Assembly: GCA_964608495.1 (NCBI GenBank)
Contig: CAZSOQ010000101.1
Coordinates: 1-18,350 of the forward strand
Direction of reading: 5' to 3'
Length of the DNA stretch: 18,350 nucleotides
From: JAKORR01 sp964608495
GTDB lineage: Bacteria; Armatimonadota; Zipacnadia; Zipacnadales; FEN-943
This document shows positions 1 to 8,149 of the stretch, piece after piece. A program made the translations under genes and the position numbers. Each line of letters opens with the position of its first letter. The first letter of the stretch is position 1. The notes under the pieces are model-generated. The model was not told where the DNA came from. It did no database searches and worked only from the letters and a program-made list of their open reading frames with translations.

Positions 1-7
1 GAGGGAT

Positions 8-3000
8 TCAGAGCCTCGTCAGGTTCACGGGGCCGCCGGGGGCCGGTACCTTGATCTCGAGGCCGCCGCCATCCGCGCGACGGGTCTCCTCCCGGCCCGC
101 GACGACGACCCTGTAGGTTGCGCCCGTGCCGAGGCCCCCGATGCGAAGGGTCAGTGGCCCGCCGCTGGTGCGCAGCCGGACGGCGGCCGGATCGAAGGCC
201 TCGACGTCAAGAGTGACGGCGCCCTGGGCGTCGGCGACCGACAGGGGGAGCTCGCGCACCTCGGTGGCGGTGCCCTCGAAGGTGACCACGCCGGAGTCTG
301 GCTGGAGGACATTGCGGCCCGGGCCGAAGGGGGCCGGGGCCTTGAGGGTGAAGCGGCCCTCTCGAGGCACCTGAAGAGCGACCCGCCCGTTGCGGTCGAA
401 GACGCGGCTGATGCCGGTCGTGCAGCCCGCGCGGGTGACCAGCAGCTCCTGCTTCTGGCCGAAGCGGTGCGGCACGACGAAGGTGAAGCGATAGCCCCCG
501 CGGCCGTCCGGCTCGACCTGGTAGCCCTCGCCGCCATGCACCTGGTAGTCCTGCCACAGACCCTCGCGCCAGAGGATCGGCACGCCGGGCTCCCTGAAGC
601 CCTCGACGATCACGGGGAGATTGTCCTGGCCACCCTCGAGGCTAAAGGCCGCCACCTCGTCCTGGGCGGCGATGACGGCCGGGAAGTCCTGCCGCTTGGT
701 GCCGATGGAGCAGGCCGTGATGCGCGGGCCCTGCAGGCCATACCACTGGCGCTCGCGTTCGGGCTTGAGGGTCGGGATGGTGGGCTCGCCGTGGGGCAGA
801 AGCATGACCTCGGCTTCGAGGAAATCGCCGGGCTGAAGCGTGAGTGTCTCCCAGGGGACGGTGAGCCAGTAGCTGCCGTCCCTGTCCCCGAAGGCAGCGG
901 AGGCGGCGACCTGGTTCAGGTCCCGGCCTCCGAGGCGTGCCTGGAAGCCTGTGACGAGCACCACGGAGTGATAGTTGTCGCCCTGGCCGTGAGCAGCGAC
1001 GAAGGGTGCTTCAATGCCCAAGGGTTCGCCGAGCAGGAGGGGCTGGGTGCCCTCGACGGGCCTCGAAAGCGTGCCGCCGTCGGGCCCGGTCCAGAGGATC
1101 TCCGCCGGGCGATGCTTCTCCCACATGTTGAGCCAGCGGAAGCTGAGCCGGGCGTCGCCGCGGACCTCGCAGGGCTTCGTCCAGTCGTAGCGGAGGCGCA
1201 GGAAGGTGCGCATCTCGTCGCGCTGGGGTATCTCCATGACATCCACGCGGGCGGCGGCGGTGTCGTCGGCTGTGTGGTAGCTCATGGTGAAGCGGGCGAG
1301 GCAAGGGCTGATGGAGCGGAAGGTCGTGCGGTCGTACATCAGGCGCCCCTCGGTGCCGTTGTACTGGAGGAAGCCGGGCCACTGCTGGCAGTCGTGCTGG
1401 GGCTGGCCGGTCCAGAAGGGGCCGCTGAGGGGGCGGAAGTCCGGGATGCGGAAGATGACGTCGGCGGTGCGCATCCAATCGTGGCTGAAGCAGGTGGTCT
1501 CCGAGGCGCCGGTCGAGAGGTGCCAGTAGATGTGGAAGAAGCGGATGGAGGAGACCTGCTTGAGCGGGTGGATGCCCCAGTTCTGGACGAGGTAGTGGAT
1601 CTGGAGCTCGTGCTGCTCGCCGGCGTCCAGGCGCAGGGGGAAGAAGGCGTTGCCGAAGCCGGCGTCGTCAGGCTCCTCGAGCTCGCCCGCGAAGTTCTTC
1701 GCGACCTGAACGGGTACCGGTAGGAGGAAGCCGTAGGCGTCGGTTAGGACGGCGGCCTCGAGGCACCCGACGTGGGAAAGGCCTTTGACGAGGATGGTGT
1801 GTGGGCGGTCGGTGTTGCGAAAGGCGAAGCCGGTGGTCAGGCGTCGAGGCGGGTCCTTGTAGGCGTCCTCGAAGGACAGGGCGGCGGGGCGGCCGAGGTT
1901 CTCGACAACGTAGAGGCCGGAGGCGGGGTCGTAGCCGTGCCAGTGGCCGTCGGTCAGGGAGACGGCCGAGGAGGGCAGGGGATCGAGCTCGGGCGCGAAG
2001 GCCGCCGCCGGGTCGGCCCCCTGCTCCAGGGGGCGGATGACCCACAGGGCGCCCGGTCGGTCGCCCTGGAGCGGGGCTCGCCAGAGGCCCGCGGCGGGGT
2101 CGAAGTCGGAGCCCTCGTCGCCCAGGATCGCCGCCTGGCCGATGACGACGATGGGGCGAGGGCCGGCCCGCAAGACGCGGGCGCCCGGGGCGTCGAGCTT
2201 CCAGACGGCTGTGCGGGGGCGCGGGCGGCCCTCGACCGGGTCTGTCCGGAACTCGACGTGAAGGCGGTCGGCGTGGGCGTGGAAGACGACTTCACCGCGC
2301 ACCGGGGCAGGTGGGCGCGTCTGCTCGTCGGGAGCCGAGAGGACCCGGACCCACGCCAGGTCCACGACGCCGGCCGAGCCGGGCGGGTCGAAGCGCAGCC
2401 GGGTGAGGGAGCCGGTGGGCTCGAGCCTGACAGCGTACTCGTGCCATTCGCCGTCGGCGCGGACGGCGAAGGTCCGGAGGCGGTCGCCGCCGTAGTCGGG
2501 GTTGCCAGTGTCGGTCCAGTAGAAGGCGGCACCGCCGCCCGAGGTCTGGCGCAGGCGCAGGGCCACGACGACAGGGCCGGGTACGTTGATGGGAGGCGAC
2601 TGCAGGTAGGGATCGTCGCCGGTCAGGGTAAGGCGCAGGCCCGTCCCGGCGACGGGGTCGGCGGTGCAGTTGTGCAGAGCCTGCCAGCCCGCGAGGCCCT
2701 GGGAGAAGTCCCAGTCCACCAGCGGCGGGCCGGCCGTCGGCACGCGGAGCGCGCCCACGTCGGCCGCGGTCATGAGCGGGATGTCGAGGAGGTGGGCGTC
2801 CCAGTAGTAGGGACCGGCGTTCCAGACGTTCATGCGGGCTCGGGCGTCGGCTGCCGGCTGCCAGCGCCGCCCGCGCCAGACATCCCAGACCGGCGTGACG
2901 TCCACCGGCGCCGGCTGGTAGGCGGTGCCCTGCGCGTCCTCCAGCCCGAAGGTCATGCCGTCCGGGCCCAGCAGGCCCTTGCCGTCCACCATCAGGCCGG

Positions 3001-3184
3001 CGATGCGGGCCGGGAGGGTCTCGACGACGCACGCGTAGCGGGCGCCCTCGACGGCGAAGCGGCCCTGCTGGCTGGGATCGAGCCACCGGACCGTGACGGA
3101 AGGCAGGTCCTCGGGCGGCGGAAGAGGTGGGCGGCCAGGCGGCGGCTGGGCCATCACGGCGGCGAGGAGCGGGAGCGGCAACAC
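8..3184 (-). CDS. Large secreted all-beta protein of unknown function
   Basis: I do not recognise this family. The frame stays open up to 3439, but I place the start at GTG 3184: GGGGAGGAA lies just upstream with about 8 nt spacing, and the residues that follow (VLPLPLLAAVMAQ) resemble a short signal-peptide core ending in an Ala-x-Ala-like site. The lack of a basic n-region makes export probable, not certain. The product is 1058 residues. About residues 150-285 read as a beta-sandwich carbohydrate-binding-like or LamG-like module: it opens DFSQGLAGW, continues with alternating beta-strand patterns, and closes with DLAWVRV. The middle part (about 440-700) is rich in Trp, Tyr and His, and the C-terminus looks like small beta domains. 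I see no catalytic motif that assigns a glycosidase family. It diverges from the DUF1080 gene across 248 bp. It could be a glycan-binding protein or a lyase/hydrolase of an undescribed type. Confidence 0.8.
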   Translation of the reverse strand: MLPLPLLAAVMAQPPPGRPPLPPPEDLPSVTVRWLDPSQQGRFAVEGARYACVVETLPARIAGLMVDGKGLLGPDGMTFGLEDAQGTAYQPAPVDVTPVWDVWRGRRWQPAADARARMNVWNAGPYYWDAHLLDIPLMTAADVGALRVPTAGPPLVDWDFSQGLAGWQALHNCTADPVAGTGLRLTLTGDDPYLQSPPINVPGPVVVALRLRQTSGGGAAFYWTDTGNPDYGGDRLRTFAVRADGEWHEYAVRLEPTGSLTRLRFDPPGSAGVVDLAWVRVLSAPDEQTRPPAPVRGEVVFHAHADRLHVEFRTDPVEGRPRPRTAVWKLDAPGARVLRAGPRPIVVIGQAAILGDEGSDFDPAAGLWRAPLQGDRPGALWVIRPLEQGADPAAAFAPELDPLPSSAVSLTDGHWHGYDPASGLYVVENLGRPAALSFEDAYKDPPRRLTTGFAFRNTDRPHTILVKGLSHVGCLEAAVLTDAYGFLLPVPVQVAKNFAGELEEPDDAGFGNAFFPLRLDAGEQHELQIHYLVQNWGIHPLKQVSSIRFFHIYWHLSTGASETTCFSHDWMRTADVIFRIPDFRPLSGPFWTGQPQHDCQQWPGFLQYNGTEGRLMYDRTTFRSISPCLARFTMSYHTADDTAAARVDVMEIPQRDEMRTFLRLRYDWTKPCEVRGDARLSFRWLNMWEKHRPAEILWTGPDGGTLSRPVEGTQPLLLGEPLGIEAPFVAAHGQGDNYHSVVLVTGFQARLGGRDLNQVAASAAFGDRDGSYWLTVPWETLTLQPGDFLEAEVMLLPHGEPTIPTLKPERERQWYGLQGPRITACSIGTKRQDFPAVIAAQDEVAAFSLEGGQDNLPVIVEGFREPGVPILWREGLWQDYQVHGGEGYQVEPDGRGGYRFTFVVPHRFGQKQELLVTRAGCTTGISRVFDRNGRVALQVPREGRFTLKAPAPFGPGRNVLQPDSGVVTFEGTATEVRELPLSVADAQGAVTLDVEAFDPAAVRLRTSGGPLTLRIGGLGTGATYRVVVAGREETRRADGGGLEIKVPAPGGPVNLTRL

Positions 3185-3255
3185 GACGGCTTCCTCCCCG
3201 AGGGCGCAGCGCCGGCTGAGCCGCGCCGCACCCCCGTCGTTGGCGGTATGCGTGA

Positions 3256-3261
3256 AGTATA
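3256..3261 (-). promoter_or_regulatory. Candidate -10 box upstream of the large secreted protein gene
   Basis: Read on the minus strand this is TATACT, an A/T-rich hexamer in an otherwise very GC-rich 248 bp divergent gap, about 70 nt before the proposed GTG start at 3184. No convincing -35 hexamer lies 16-18 nt further upstream, so the call rests on the -10 match and position alone. I see no comparable promoter for the divergent DUF1080 gene in the rest of 3185-3432. Confidence 0.25.
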
Positions 3262-3432
3262 CAGCAAGGGCGTAGCGGGTCGCACAGCGGCGTCGGGCCG
3301 TGGGGCGGGAGAAGGTAAGACCCGGCGGGACGCGAATCAGCCGGGCACGGCGAAGTGAGAGACCCAAGGGGGCTCGCGGGCAGCCGAGACGGCGCGCGGG
3401 CCGTCCCTTAGCGACACTCAGGAGGCGCAGAG

Positions 3433-4188
3433 ATGGCACCAGACGCGAAGAACATCGGTTACGATGACACGCCTATGCTGCCGGGCACCAACTGGCACGT
3501 GCATGACGGCACCCGCCCGCAGCCGCCGGTCGTGGACCCGGGCACCGCGAGCACGCAGGAGACGCCCGGCAAGCCGCCATCGGATGCAGTGGTCCTGTTC
3601 GACGGGAGCAGCCTGGGTGGCTGGGAGAGCCTTGACGGTAGCGAGGCGAAGTGGCAGCTGGAGAACGGGTACATGGAGGTCGTGCCGAAGACGGGGAACA
3701 TCCGGACGAAGAGGCACTTCGGCGACTGCCATCTCCACCTGGAATGGACGGCGCCGACGGCAGTGAAGGGCGACAGCCAGGGGCGCGGGAACAGCGGCGT
3801 GTTCATGATGGGCCGCTACGAGATCCAGGTGCTCGACTGCTATGACAACCCGACCTACCCGGACGGTACCACGGGCGGGATCTACGGCCAGTTCCCGCCG
3901 CTGGTGAACGCGTGCCGCAAGCCCGGCGAGTGGCAGATGTACGACATCATCTGGGAGGCACCGCGGTTTGACGGCGACAGGCTCGTGAAGCCGGCCTACG
4001 TGACCGTCCTGCACAACGGCGTGGTGATCCACAACCACACGGAGCTGCGGGGCGTGACGTCGCATCGAGTGTTGACCGAGTACCAGCCGCATGAGCCCGA
4101 GGGGCCGCTGATGCTGCAGGACCACGGGGACCTGGTGCGGTTCCGGAACATCTGGTACCGGCCGCTGAAGGGATACGACGAGGGATAG
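3433..4188 (+). CDS. DUF1080 protein, 3-keto-disaccharide hydrolase family, cytoplasmic
   Basis: 251 residues. The ATG is preceded by a consensus AGGAGG (3420-3425) with 7 nt spacing. The body matches the DUF1080 / 3-keto-disaccharide hydrolase fold, a concanavalin-like beta-sandwich: VVLFDGSSLGGWES near residue 55, a strand ending HLHLEW, then the family's diagnostic NSGVFMMGRYEIQVLD, and a C-terminal block ending LVRFRNIWYRPL. Family members are reported to act on glycosides oxidised at C3 of the sugar. The N-terminus (about residues 8-37, beginning GYDDTPMLPG) is a leader I associate with a subset of this family. There is no signal peptide or lipobox, whereas many relatives are exported, so a cytoplasmic role is likely. 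That would fit co-operation with the Gfo/Idh oxidoreductase at 15022. The substrate cannot be told from sequence. Confidence 0.9.
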   Translation: MAPDAKNIGYDDTPMLPGTNWHVHDGTRPQPPVVDPGTASTQETPGKPPSDAVVLFDGSSLGGWESLDGSEAKWQLENGYMEVVPKTGNIRTKRHFGDCHLHLEWTAPTAVKGDSQGRGNSGVFMMGRYEIQVLDCYDNPTYPDGTTGGIYGQFPPLVNACRKPGEWQMYDIIWEAPRFDGDRLVKPAYVTVLHNGVVIHNHTELRGVTSHRVLTEYQPHEPEGPLMLQDHGDLVRFRNIWYRPLKGYDEG

Positions 4189-4232
4189 GGTCCGCGGGCC
4201 GGATGGCGACGCCGGGCGATGGCGCTCCCTGC

Positions 4233-4246
4233 GGCCCACGCGGGCC
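4233..4246. terminator. Small GC hairpin between convergent genes, possible terminator
   Basis: GGCCC-ACGC-GGGCC forms a perfect 5-bp stem with a 4-nt loop in the 116 bp gap between the end of the DUF1080 gene and the end of the convergent GH42-like gene. A short pyrimidine stretch (CTTTCCTC) follows about 10 nt later on the plus strand, but there is no proper U-tract. In a genome this GC-rich such a stem can arise by chance, so this is only a candidate. Confidence 0.25.
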
Positions 4247-4304
4247 TGCGGGATCGCTTTCCTCGTGCAGCGCCGCCTTGCCGCTGGGCCGGTAGGTTCC
4301 AGCC

Positions 4305-7300
4305 TCACTGCCCGGCCTTGAGCCAGCGTCCCTCCCACGGCTTCATGGCGAGTCGGAAGCGCGCGTAGCCATCCTCGCCGCGCGTGAGCGTGACGCCGGG
4401 GTAGCTCACCGTCTCCGGCGCCCGCACGCCGATCTCGAACTCGGCGCCAAGGCCCGCGCGCTCGCGAACGAGGATCATCTTGCCGCCGGCGGCGACGTAG
4501 ACGCGAAGGTTGTGGGGGGCCAGGACGGGTCTAGTGAGGCCGGCCGCCGAGGCCAGGGCCTCGTAGACAGGCGCGGCGGCATCGAGGGGATTCTGGGCGG
4601 GCTCGAGGCCCCATAGCGGCTCGTGAGCGAAGCCCATCGGGAAGCCGAAGGCGTAGACCCAATTGCCGCCGCAGGCGAATCGGGCCGCCACGGCGCGGCC
4701 GTCCTCGGTGCGCAGGAAGGCCTCGCCCTGCTGGAACAGCCCCGTCGGTGGGACCCTGCCGAAGTCCAGCTCGACCGTGCGCTCGGCCTTGCCGTCCGCC
4801 AGAACCAGGCGCTGCGGGCCCTGCAGGGGCGCCGTGGCCGGGTAGTCGGGGAAGCCCAGCCAGCGCTGGAGCGTGGGATGGAAGGCCTCGGTTGGCTGAA
4901 GTCGGGGGCCGCGCTTGCCGATCCAGCCCACAGCCAGCACGCGCCCGTGGGCCTTGCCGTCGTCGCCAGCGGGGGCGGGGTTGTGCAGCCAGGCGTCCAG
5001 GGCCTGCCAGGCGCTGTCGGGTAGGTCGAGGCCCATGGTCGGAAGGATGACGAGGCGGTAGGGCGAGAGCTCGGTCTTGCGGGCAGGGGCGCGGCCGGCC
5101 AGGCCATAGGCCAGGTCGCGGTCCATGACGATATCGAACTCGACGTTGAGCTGGGTGAGCGCCTCGGCCACGGCGCGCGCGTTGCCGTAGTCCAGGCCGC
5201 TCATGTTCGAGTGGGCCAGGTTGGTATTGCGGACGATGAGGACCTGGACGGGCCTGCGCAGGGGGAACTCGACGCCCTGCACGGCCGGCAGGAACTCGCT
5301 CATCCACTGCAGCAGGGGCGTCTCGCGCGGGGCCCCGCCGGCCTCGGCGCCGCTGACGTGGCGCCAGGTGTAGGTCTGGGTCCAGGCGGCGCCGCCGCCG
5401 ATCTCGTCGAAGAGGGTGGCGCGGTAGTAGTCCAGCACCTCCTCGGGGCGGTCGGGGTGGCCGCCACAGCCCTCGCCCGATGCCACGCCTCGCGAGGGGC
5501 TCCCGGGCGCGAGCACGTAGGGACGGTACGCCGAGATGACCTTGATGGCCTTGCGCACGGTGGCCCAGGCGGGGATCTCGGAGAGCGCGTGGTCGTCGTC
5601 GTGACAGCCCACTCCGATCACGTCGAAGGGCAGGTCGGCGCGGCGATACAGGTGCAGGAAGTGCCAGCTACTCGTGAGGTCCTGGGCATTGGAGTAGAAC
5701 AGGAGCTGGCGCGGCATGCCCTCGCGGACGATCCCGGCCCAGCGCACCAGCATCCCGAAGAGCAGCTCGTCCTCGCGCATCTCGTAGAAGTCTATCCACA
5801 GCGGGTCCTCGGGGGTGAACTGGTTGTGCGAGCGGCAGGCGGCGAGGGTGAGGCCGGGGTCCTGGCGACTGACCGGACCTGGCCAGAGGGGGAGAGGGAT
5901 CTGGGACCAGTCCTCGACGCCGTCGAAGACGCCGCGCCGGGCCTGGAAAGACGGGACGAGGACCTTCTCCTTGGGTGCGCTGGGCCAGTACTCGGGCTGC
6001 CACTCGCCCTCGCGATAGCCTGAGCGGTCGCTGTAGTCATACCCCCATGGGGTAGCTTGCTTGAAGGCCTCGAGGGTGCCGTACTTGCGGCGCAGGAAGT
6101 CGGCGAAGAGGGCGTGCTGGTGGGGATTGCTCAGGTCGTGGTCGAGGACGATATCCTCCTCGCCGATCATCATACCCAGAACGTTCGTGCAGCCGGCGTA
6201 GCGGTGCATGATCTTGCGGGTGGCGAGAGCCTCGGCCTCGAGCACCTCCGGGTAGAGGTGGTAGCGGGAGCGGTAGGGCGCGGGGACGATGGGGTGGGCG
6301 CCCCAGAAGAAGTCGCCCTCGAAGATGATGTACCGGCCGTGGGCCCAGGCGCGCTGGACGAAATGGTCCAGCAGGTCCACGCCGCGCTCGAAGTGCAGGT
6401 CGCCCGCGCCGGAGGGCTGCCGGTCGAGCTTGGCCCACTCGCCGGTGTCGGTCAACAGCCAGCCCCAGCCGAGGAAGCGCATGTAGGGGTGCACGTCGGC
6501 CTGGGCCATGAGGTCCAGGTCGCGCTCGAGCTGCGCCAGGTCCATGCCGTCCAGGCCCAGGGCGCTGTCCTGGCCGTAGATGGTGAAGAACAGGTGGCGC
6601 ACGCGGCCGGAACCGTCCACGAGCTGACCGGTGGTCTCGTCAACACGGCAGAAGTCGCGGAACTGCTGGGCCCACTCGGGGCGGTCGGGCGGGTCGGTGA
6701 GGCGAAGGCCGGGATCGTCCCTGTCGCGCGACCAGGACTCGCGCAGGCGAGAGTTGTGCGCCTCGAATCGCTGGCGCAGGGCCTCGCGAGGCAGGAGAGC
6801 GAAGTCGTGCCCCCACACGCCGGGGTCCTCGGGGTGGTAGCCGCCGGCGTCCTCCACGGGGTGCCAGTCGCCGGGGGCCGCCGGGTCGCTGGCCCAGGTC
6901 TCGCCGGGGTCGTCCGCCCACTGCCAGTCGGGGCCGGTGGTGAGATCCTCCAGGGAGCCGTCGGCGTACTCGACACGCATCTGCACGTATAGGGCCGGGC
7001 GCCACTCGCAATACACGCGGGCCGCCACGAAGACGTCGCCCGGCTGCAGGCGGTCGGTGACCTCGGCCCAGGCGGGCTGCGCCTGGTGGCTGTCGTAGGC
7101 CTCGAGGAGCATATGGCCGTTGAGGAAGAGGCGTACGGTCTGCTTCGGGCCGGTGACCAGCACCGCGCGCTTGACCGGGGACTTGATGCGCCACGTGCCG
7201 CGGAAGTGGGTGGTCTTGCCCGTGCCGCCGGTGATCCAGCGGGCGTCGTCCGGGATGAAGGGAGACGGTTCCGAGGGGGGATACCAGGCCGGCCCCGCCT

Positions 7301-7391
7301 CGTCGGCCGCGGCCGCCGACGGGGCAAGGCCGAGGGCGAGCAGCAGGACCAGGGACGGGATCGGTGCGAAAGCGATGCAAGCGCGGACCAT
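4305..7391 (-). CDS. Secreted clan GH-A glycosidase, beta-galactosidase (GH42)-like architecture
   Basis: 1028 residues from ATG 7391. The frame is open to 7787, but this ATG has GGAGGGAGGC upstream (about 9 nt) and starts a textbook signal peptide, MVRACIAFAPIPSLVLLLAL with cleavage near AAAA-DE (about residue 28). Residues about 40-180 look like a GH2/rhamnosidase-type jelly roll (WRIKSPVKRAVLVTG, LFLNGH). Residues about 260-690 look like a TIM barrel: NVLGMMIGEED aligns with the GH42 pattern N-V-I-G-W-Q-I-D-N-E, giving Glu412 as candidate acid/base. RRKYGTLEAFKQATPWGYDY matches the GH42 helix, and the region around Glu640 (SGEGCGG), followed by an ALF...QTYTWR-like strand, fits the nucleophile site. 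Residues from about 705 resemble the Rossmann-like trimerisation domain (VQVLIV, YRLVILPTMGLDL). Odd point: Glu411 replaces the usual clan GH-A Asn. The substrate is unknown; a beta-galactoside or related beta-glycoside is a guess. Confidence 0.82.
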   Translation of the reverse strand: MVRACIAFAPIPSLVLLLALGLAPSAAAADEAGPAWYPPSEPSPFIPDDARWITGGTGKTTHFRGTWRIKSPVKRAVLVTGPKQTVRLFLNGHMLLEAYDSHQAQPAWAEVTDRLQPGDVFVAARVYCEWRPALYVQMRVEYADGSLEDLTTGPDWQWADDPGETWASDPAAPGDWHPVEDAGGYHPEDPGVWGHDFALLPREALRQRFEAHNSRLRESWSRDRDDPGLRLTDPPDRPEWAQQFRDFCRVDETTGQLVDGSGRVRHLFFTIYGQDSALGLDGMDLAQLERDLDLMAQADVHPYMRFLGWGWLLTDTGEWAKLDRQPSGAGDLHFERGVDLLDHFVQRAWAHGRYIIFEGDFFWGAHPIVPAPYRSRYHLYPEVLEAEALATRKIMHRYAGCTNVLGMMIGEEDIVLDHDLSNPHQHALFADFLRRKYGTLEAFKQATPWGYDYSDRSGYREGEWQPEYWPSAPKEKVLVPSFQARRGVFDGVEDWSQIPLPLWPGPVSRQDPGLTLAACRSHNQFTPEDPLWIDFYEMREDELLFGMLVRWAGIVREGMPRQLLFYSNAQDLTSSWHFLHLYRRADLPFDVIGVGCHDDDHALSEIPAWATVRKAIKVISAYRPYVLAPGSPSRGVASGEGCGGHPDRPEEVLDYYRATLFDEIGGGAAWTQTYTWRHVSGAEAGGAPRETPLLQWMSEFLPAVQGVEFPLRRPVQVLIVRNTNLAHSNMSGLDYGNARAVAEALTQLNVEFDIVMDRDLAYGLAGRAPARKTELSPYRLVILPTMGLDLPDSAWQALDAWLHNPAPAGDDGKAHGRVLAVGWIGKRGPRLQPTEAFHPTLQRWLGFPDYPATAPLQGPQRLVLADGKAERTVELDFGRVPPTGLFQQGEAFLRTEDGRAVAARFACGGNWVYAFGFPMGFAHEPLWGLEPAQNPLDAAAPVYEALASAAGLTRPVLAPHNLRVYVAAGGKMILVRERAGLGAEFEIGVRAPETVSYPGVTLTRGEDGYARFRLAMKPWEGRWLKAGQ

Positions 7392-7780
7392 ATGGGCGAT
7401 GCCTCCCTCCGGCGCCGTCGGACACGCGGTCGGACCTGCGGCAGCGATGGGCCCGTGGGCAGGGAGCCGGAAGCCCAAGGCCCCGGGGCCGCAGCAGCAA
7501 GGCGATCCCTTCCCCGCTGCGGGGCTGAAGCCTCCCGGAGTGCACAGGCCGCACAGGGGCGCACCGGCCGTCGCCCTGGCGCGGAAACCGTACCTGGCCG
7601 CCCACAAAGGGCAATCACCGCGCCTCTCCATGCGCACGCCGAGAAAGCCATTCGGCCTGTGCACCACCGCGGCTCGGCCACCGAAGGCTGACGCCCGCGC
7701 CTGCAGGGCTCGCAGGAGGCGATGGTGGGGGGGATGTGGTGGGTGGTCAACGACCGAGCGATGGGGAAGGGCATCCATCG
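7392..7780. other. Non-coding gap upstream of the GH42-like gene and of the TSUP cluster promoter
   Basis: About 390 bp without a gene I can support. The minus-strand frame of the GH42-like gene stays open through it, but the translation is low-complexity (Pro, Ala, Arg and Cys runs), lies upstream of a good RBS and signal peptide, and looks like non-coding GC-rich DNA. It contains the palindrome GGCCCCGGGGCC (7479-7490) and a compound hairpin (7494-7520). No promoter consensus is visible for the minus-strand gene. I cannot assign a riboswitch class. Confidence 0.6.
7494..7520. repeat. Compound hairpin in the GH42-like gene leader
   Basis: Read on the minus strand: outer stem GCAGC/GCTGC, a GGGG bulge on one side, inner stem AAGG/CCTT and loop GATCG. 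It lies about 105-130 nt before the GH42-like ATG, next to the 12-bp palindrome at 7479-7490. If transcribed it would sit in the 5' leader. It could be a structured leader element or chance folding of GC-rich sequence. Confidence 0.3.
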
Positions 7781-7808
7781 TTGACAAGTCTTACGCGGGG
7801 GCTATAAT
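7781..7808 (+). promoter_or_regulatory. Near-perfect sigma70-type promoter for the small protein / TSUP / sulfatase cluster
   Basis: TTGACA at 7781-7786 and TATAAT at 7803-7808 match the housekeeping consensus at all 12 positions, with a 16-nt spacer (17 is optimal). The expected start of transcription is near 7815, leaving an unusually long leader of about 150 nt before the first clear gene at 7964. Exact -35 and -10 hexamers together in such GC-rich sequence are unlikely by chance. The direction points into the same-strand genes 7964-10625. It is the only strong promoter I can see in the window. Confidence 0.75.
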
Positions 7809-7867
7809 CCCGAACTCGGGAGTGGGCGGGCGACTGCCGTTGCAGAGAGGACCTCAGGTGGGCGGAG

Positions 7868-7945
7868 ATGGAGAGATCGGGGGGGCGGGAAGCCGCGAGA
7901 GACCGATCGTGCGCCCTATCGTGGGTCGCTTCTGGTCCTTCGTAG
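7868..7945 (+). CDS. Possible 25-residue leader peptide in the TSUP cluster 5' leader
   Basis: A short frame from ATG 7868 to TAG 7945 begins MERSGGREAARDRSC and ends SWVASGPS. An AGGTGG-like element lies upstream at about 7855-7860. Its stop codon sits directly on the A/G-rich stretch that serves as RBS for the next gene (7964), so translation of one could influence the other. No run of one amino acid points to attenuation. Support is only position and a fair RBS; it may be a chance ORF. Confidence 0.25.
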   Translation: MERSGGREAARDRSCALSWVASGPS

Positions 7946-7963
7946 GAAAGAGGGTGCCTCAGG

Positions 7964-8149
7964 GTGACGGCGCTATCAACGATACTGTCCCAGTGGTACG
8001 AGAATGACCGGATGCTTTACTCGGTCGTGAGCATGGGCGCGATGGTCGTGGTCGGCGCCCTGCTCGGCCTGGCGATGGATTGGTTGGGGCGGCGCTTGGG
8101 TGTGGATACCTCGACGCTGCACCATCACCGCGAGAAGGTACGGGACTAG
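7964..8149 (+). CDS. Small single-pass membrane protein, coupled to the TSUP transporter gene
   Basis: 61 residues from GTG 7964, with AGAGGG at 7949-7954 (9 nt spacing). A hydrophobic segment at about residues 18-40 (LYSVVSMGAMVVVGALLGLA) makes one transmembrane helix. It is followed by a basic tail with three consecutive His residues (STLHHHREKVRD). The stop codon TAG overlaps the GTG start of the TSUP gene by one base (TA-G-TG), which implies translational coupling. I do not recognise the family. Its place directly before a TSUP carrier and behind a consensus promoter suggests an accessory subunit or regulator of that carrier, which is inference. It is the first gene of a probable operon. 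Confidence 0.7.
   Translation: MTALSTILSQWYENDRMLYSVVSMGAMVVVGALLGLAMDWLGRRLGVDTSTLHHHREKVRD

Noticed and set aside
467..1723. 418-residue plus-strand open frame
   Set aside because: Same antisense artefact opposite the large secreted protein gene; repetitive Glu/Gly/Ala/Val translation without motifs.
1772..3358. 528-residue plus-strand open frame
   Set aside because: It is antisense to the large secreted protein gene, has Gly/Ala/Val/Arg-biased composition, no RBS of note and no recognisable motif.
3185..3439. N-terminal extension of the large secreted protein to 3439
   Set aside because: It would overlap the DUF1080 start, is Arg-rich noise, and GTG 3184 has a strong RBS and hydrophobic leader.
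7392..7787. N-terminal extension of the GH42-like protein to 7787
   Set aside because: The extension is low-complexity and upstream of a good RBS plus a clear signal peptide at 7391, which would be buried if the extension were translated.
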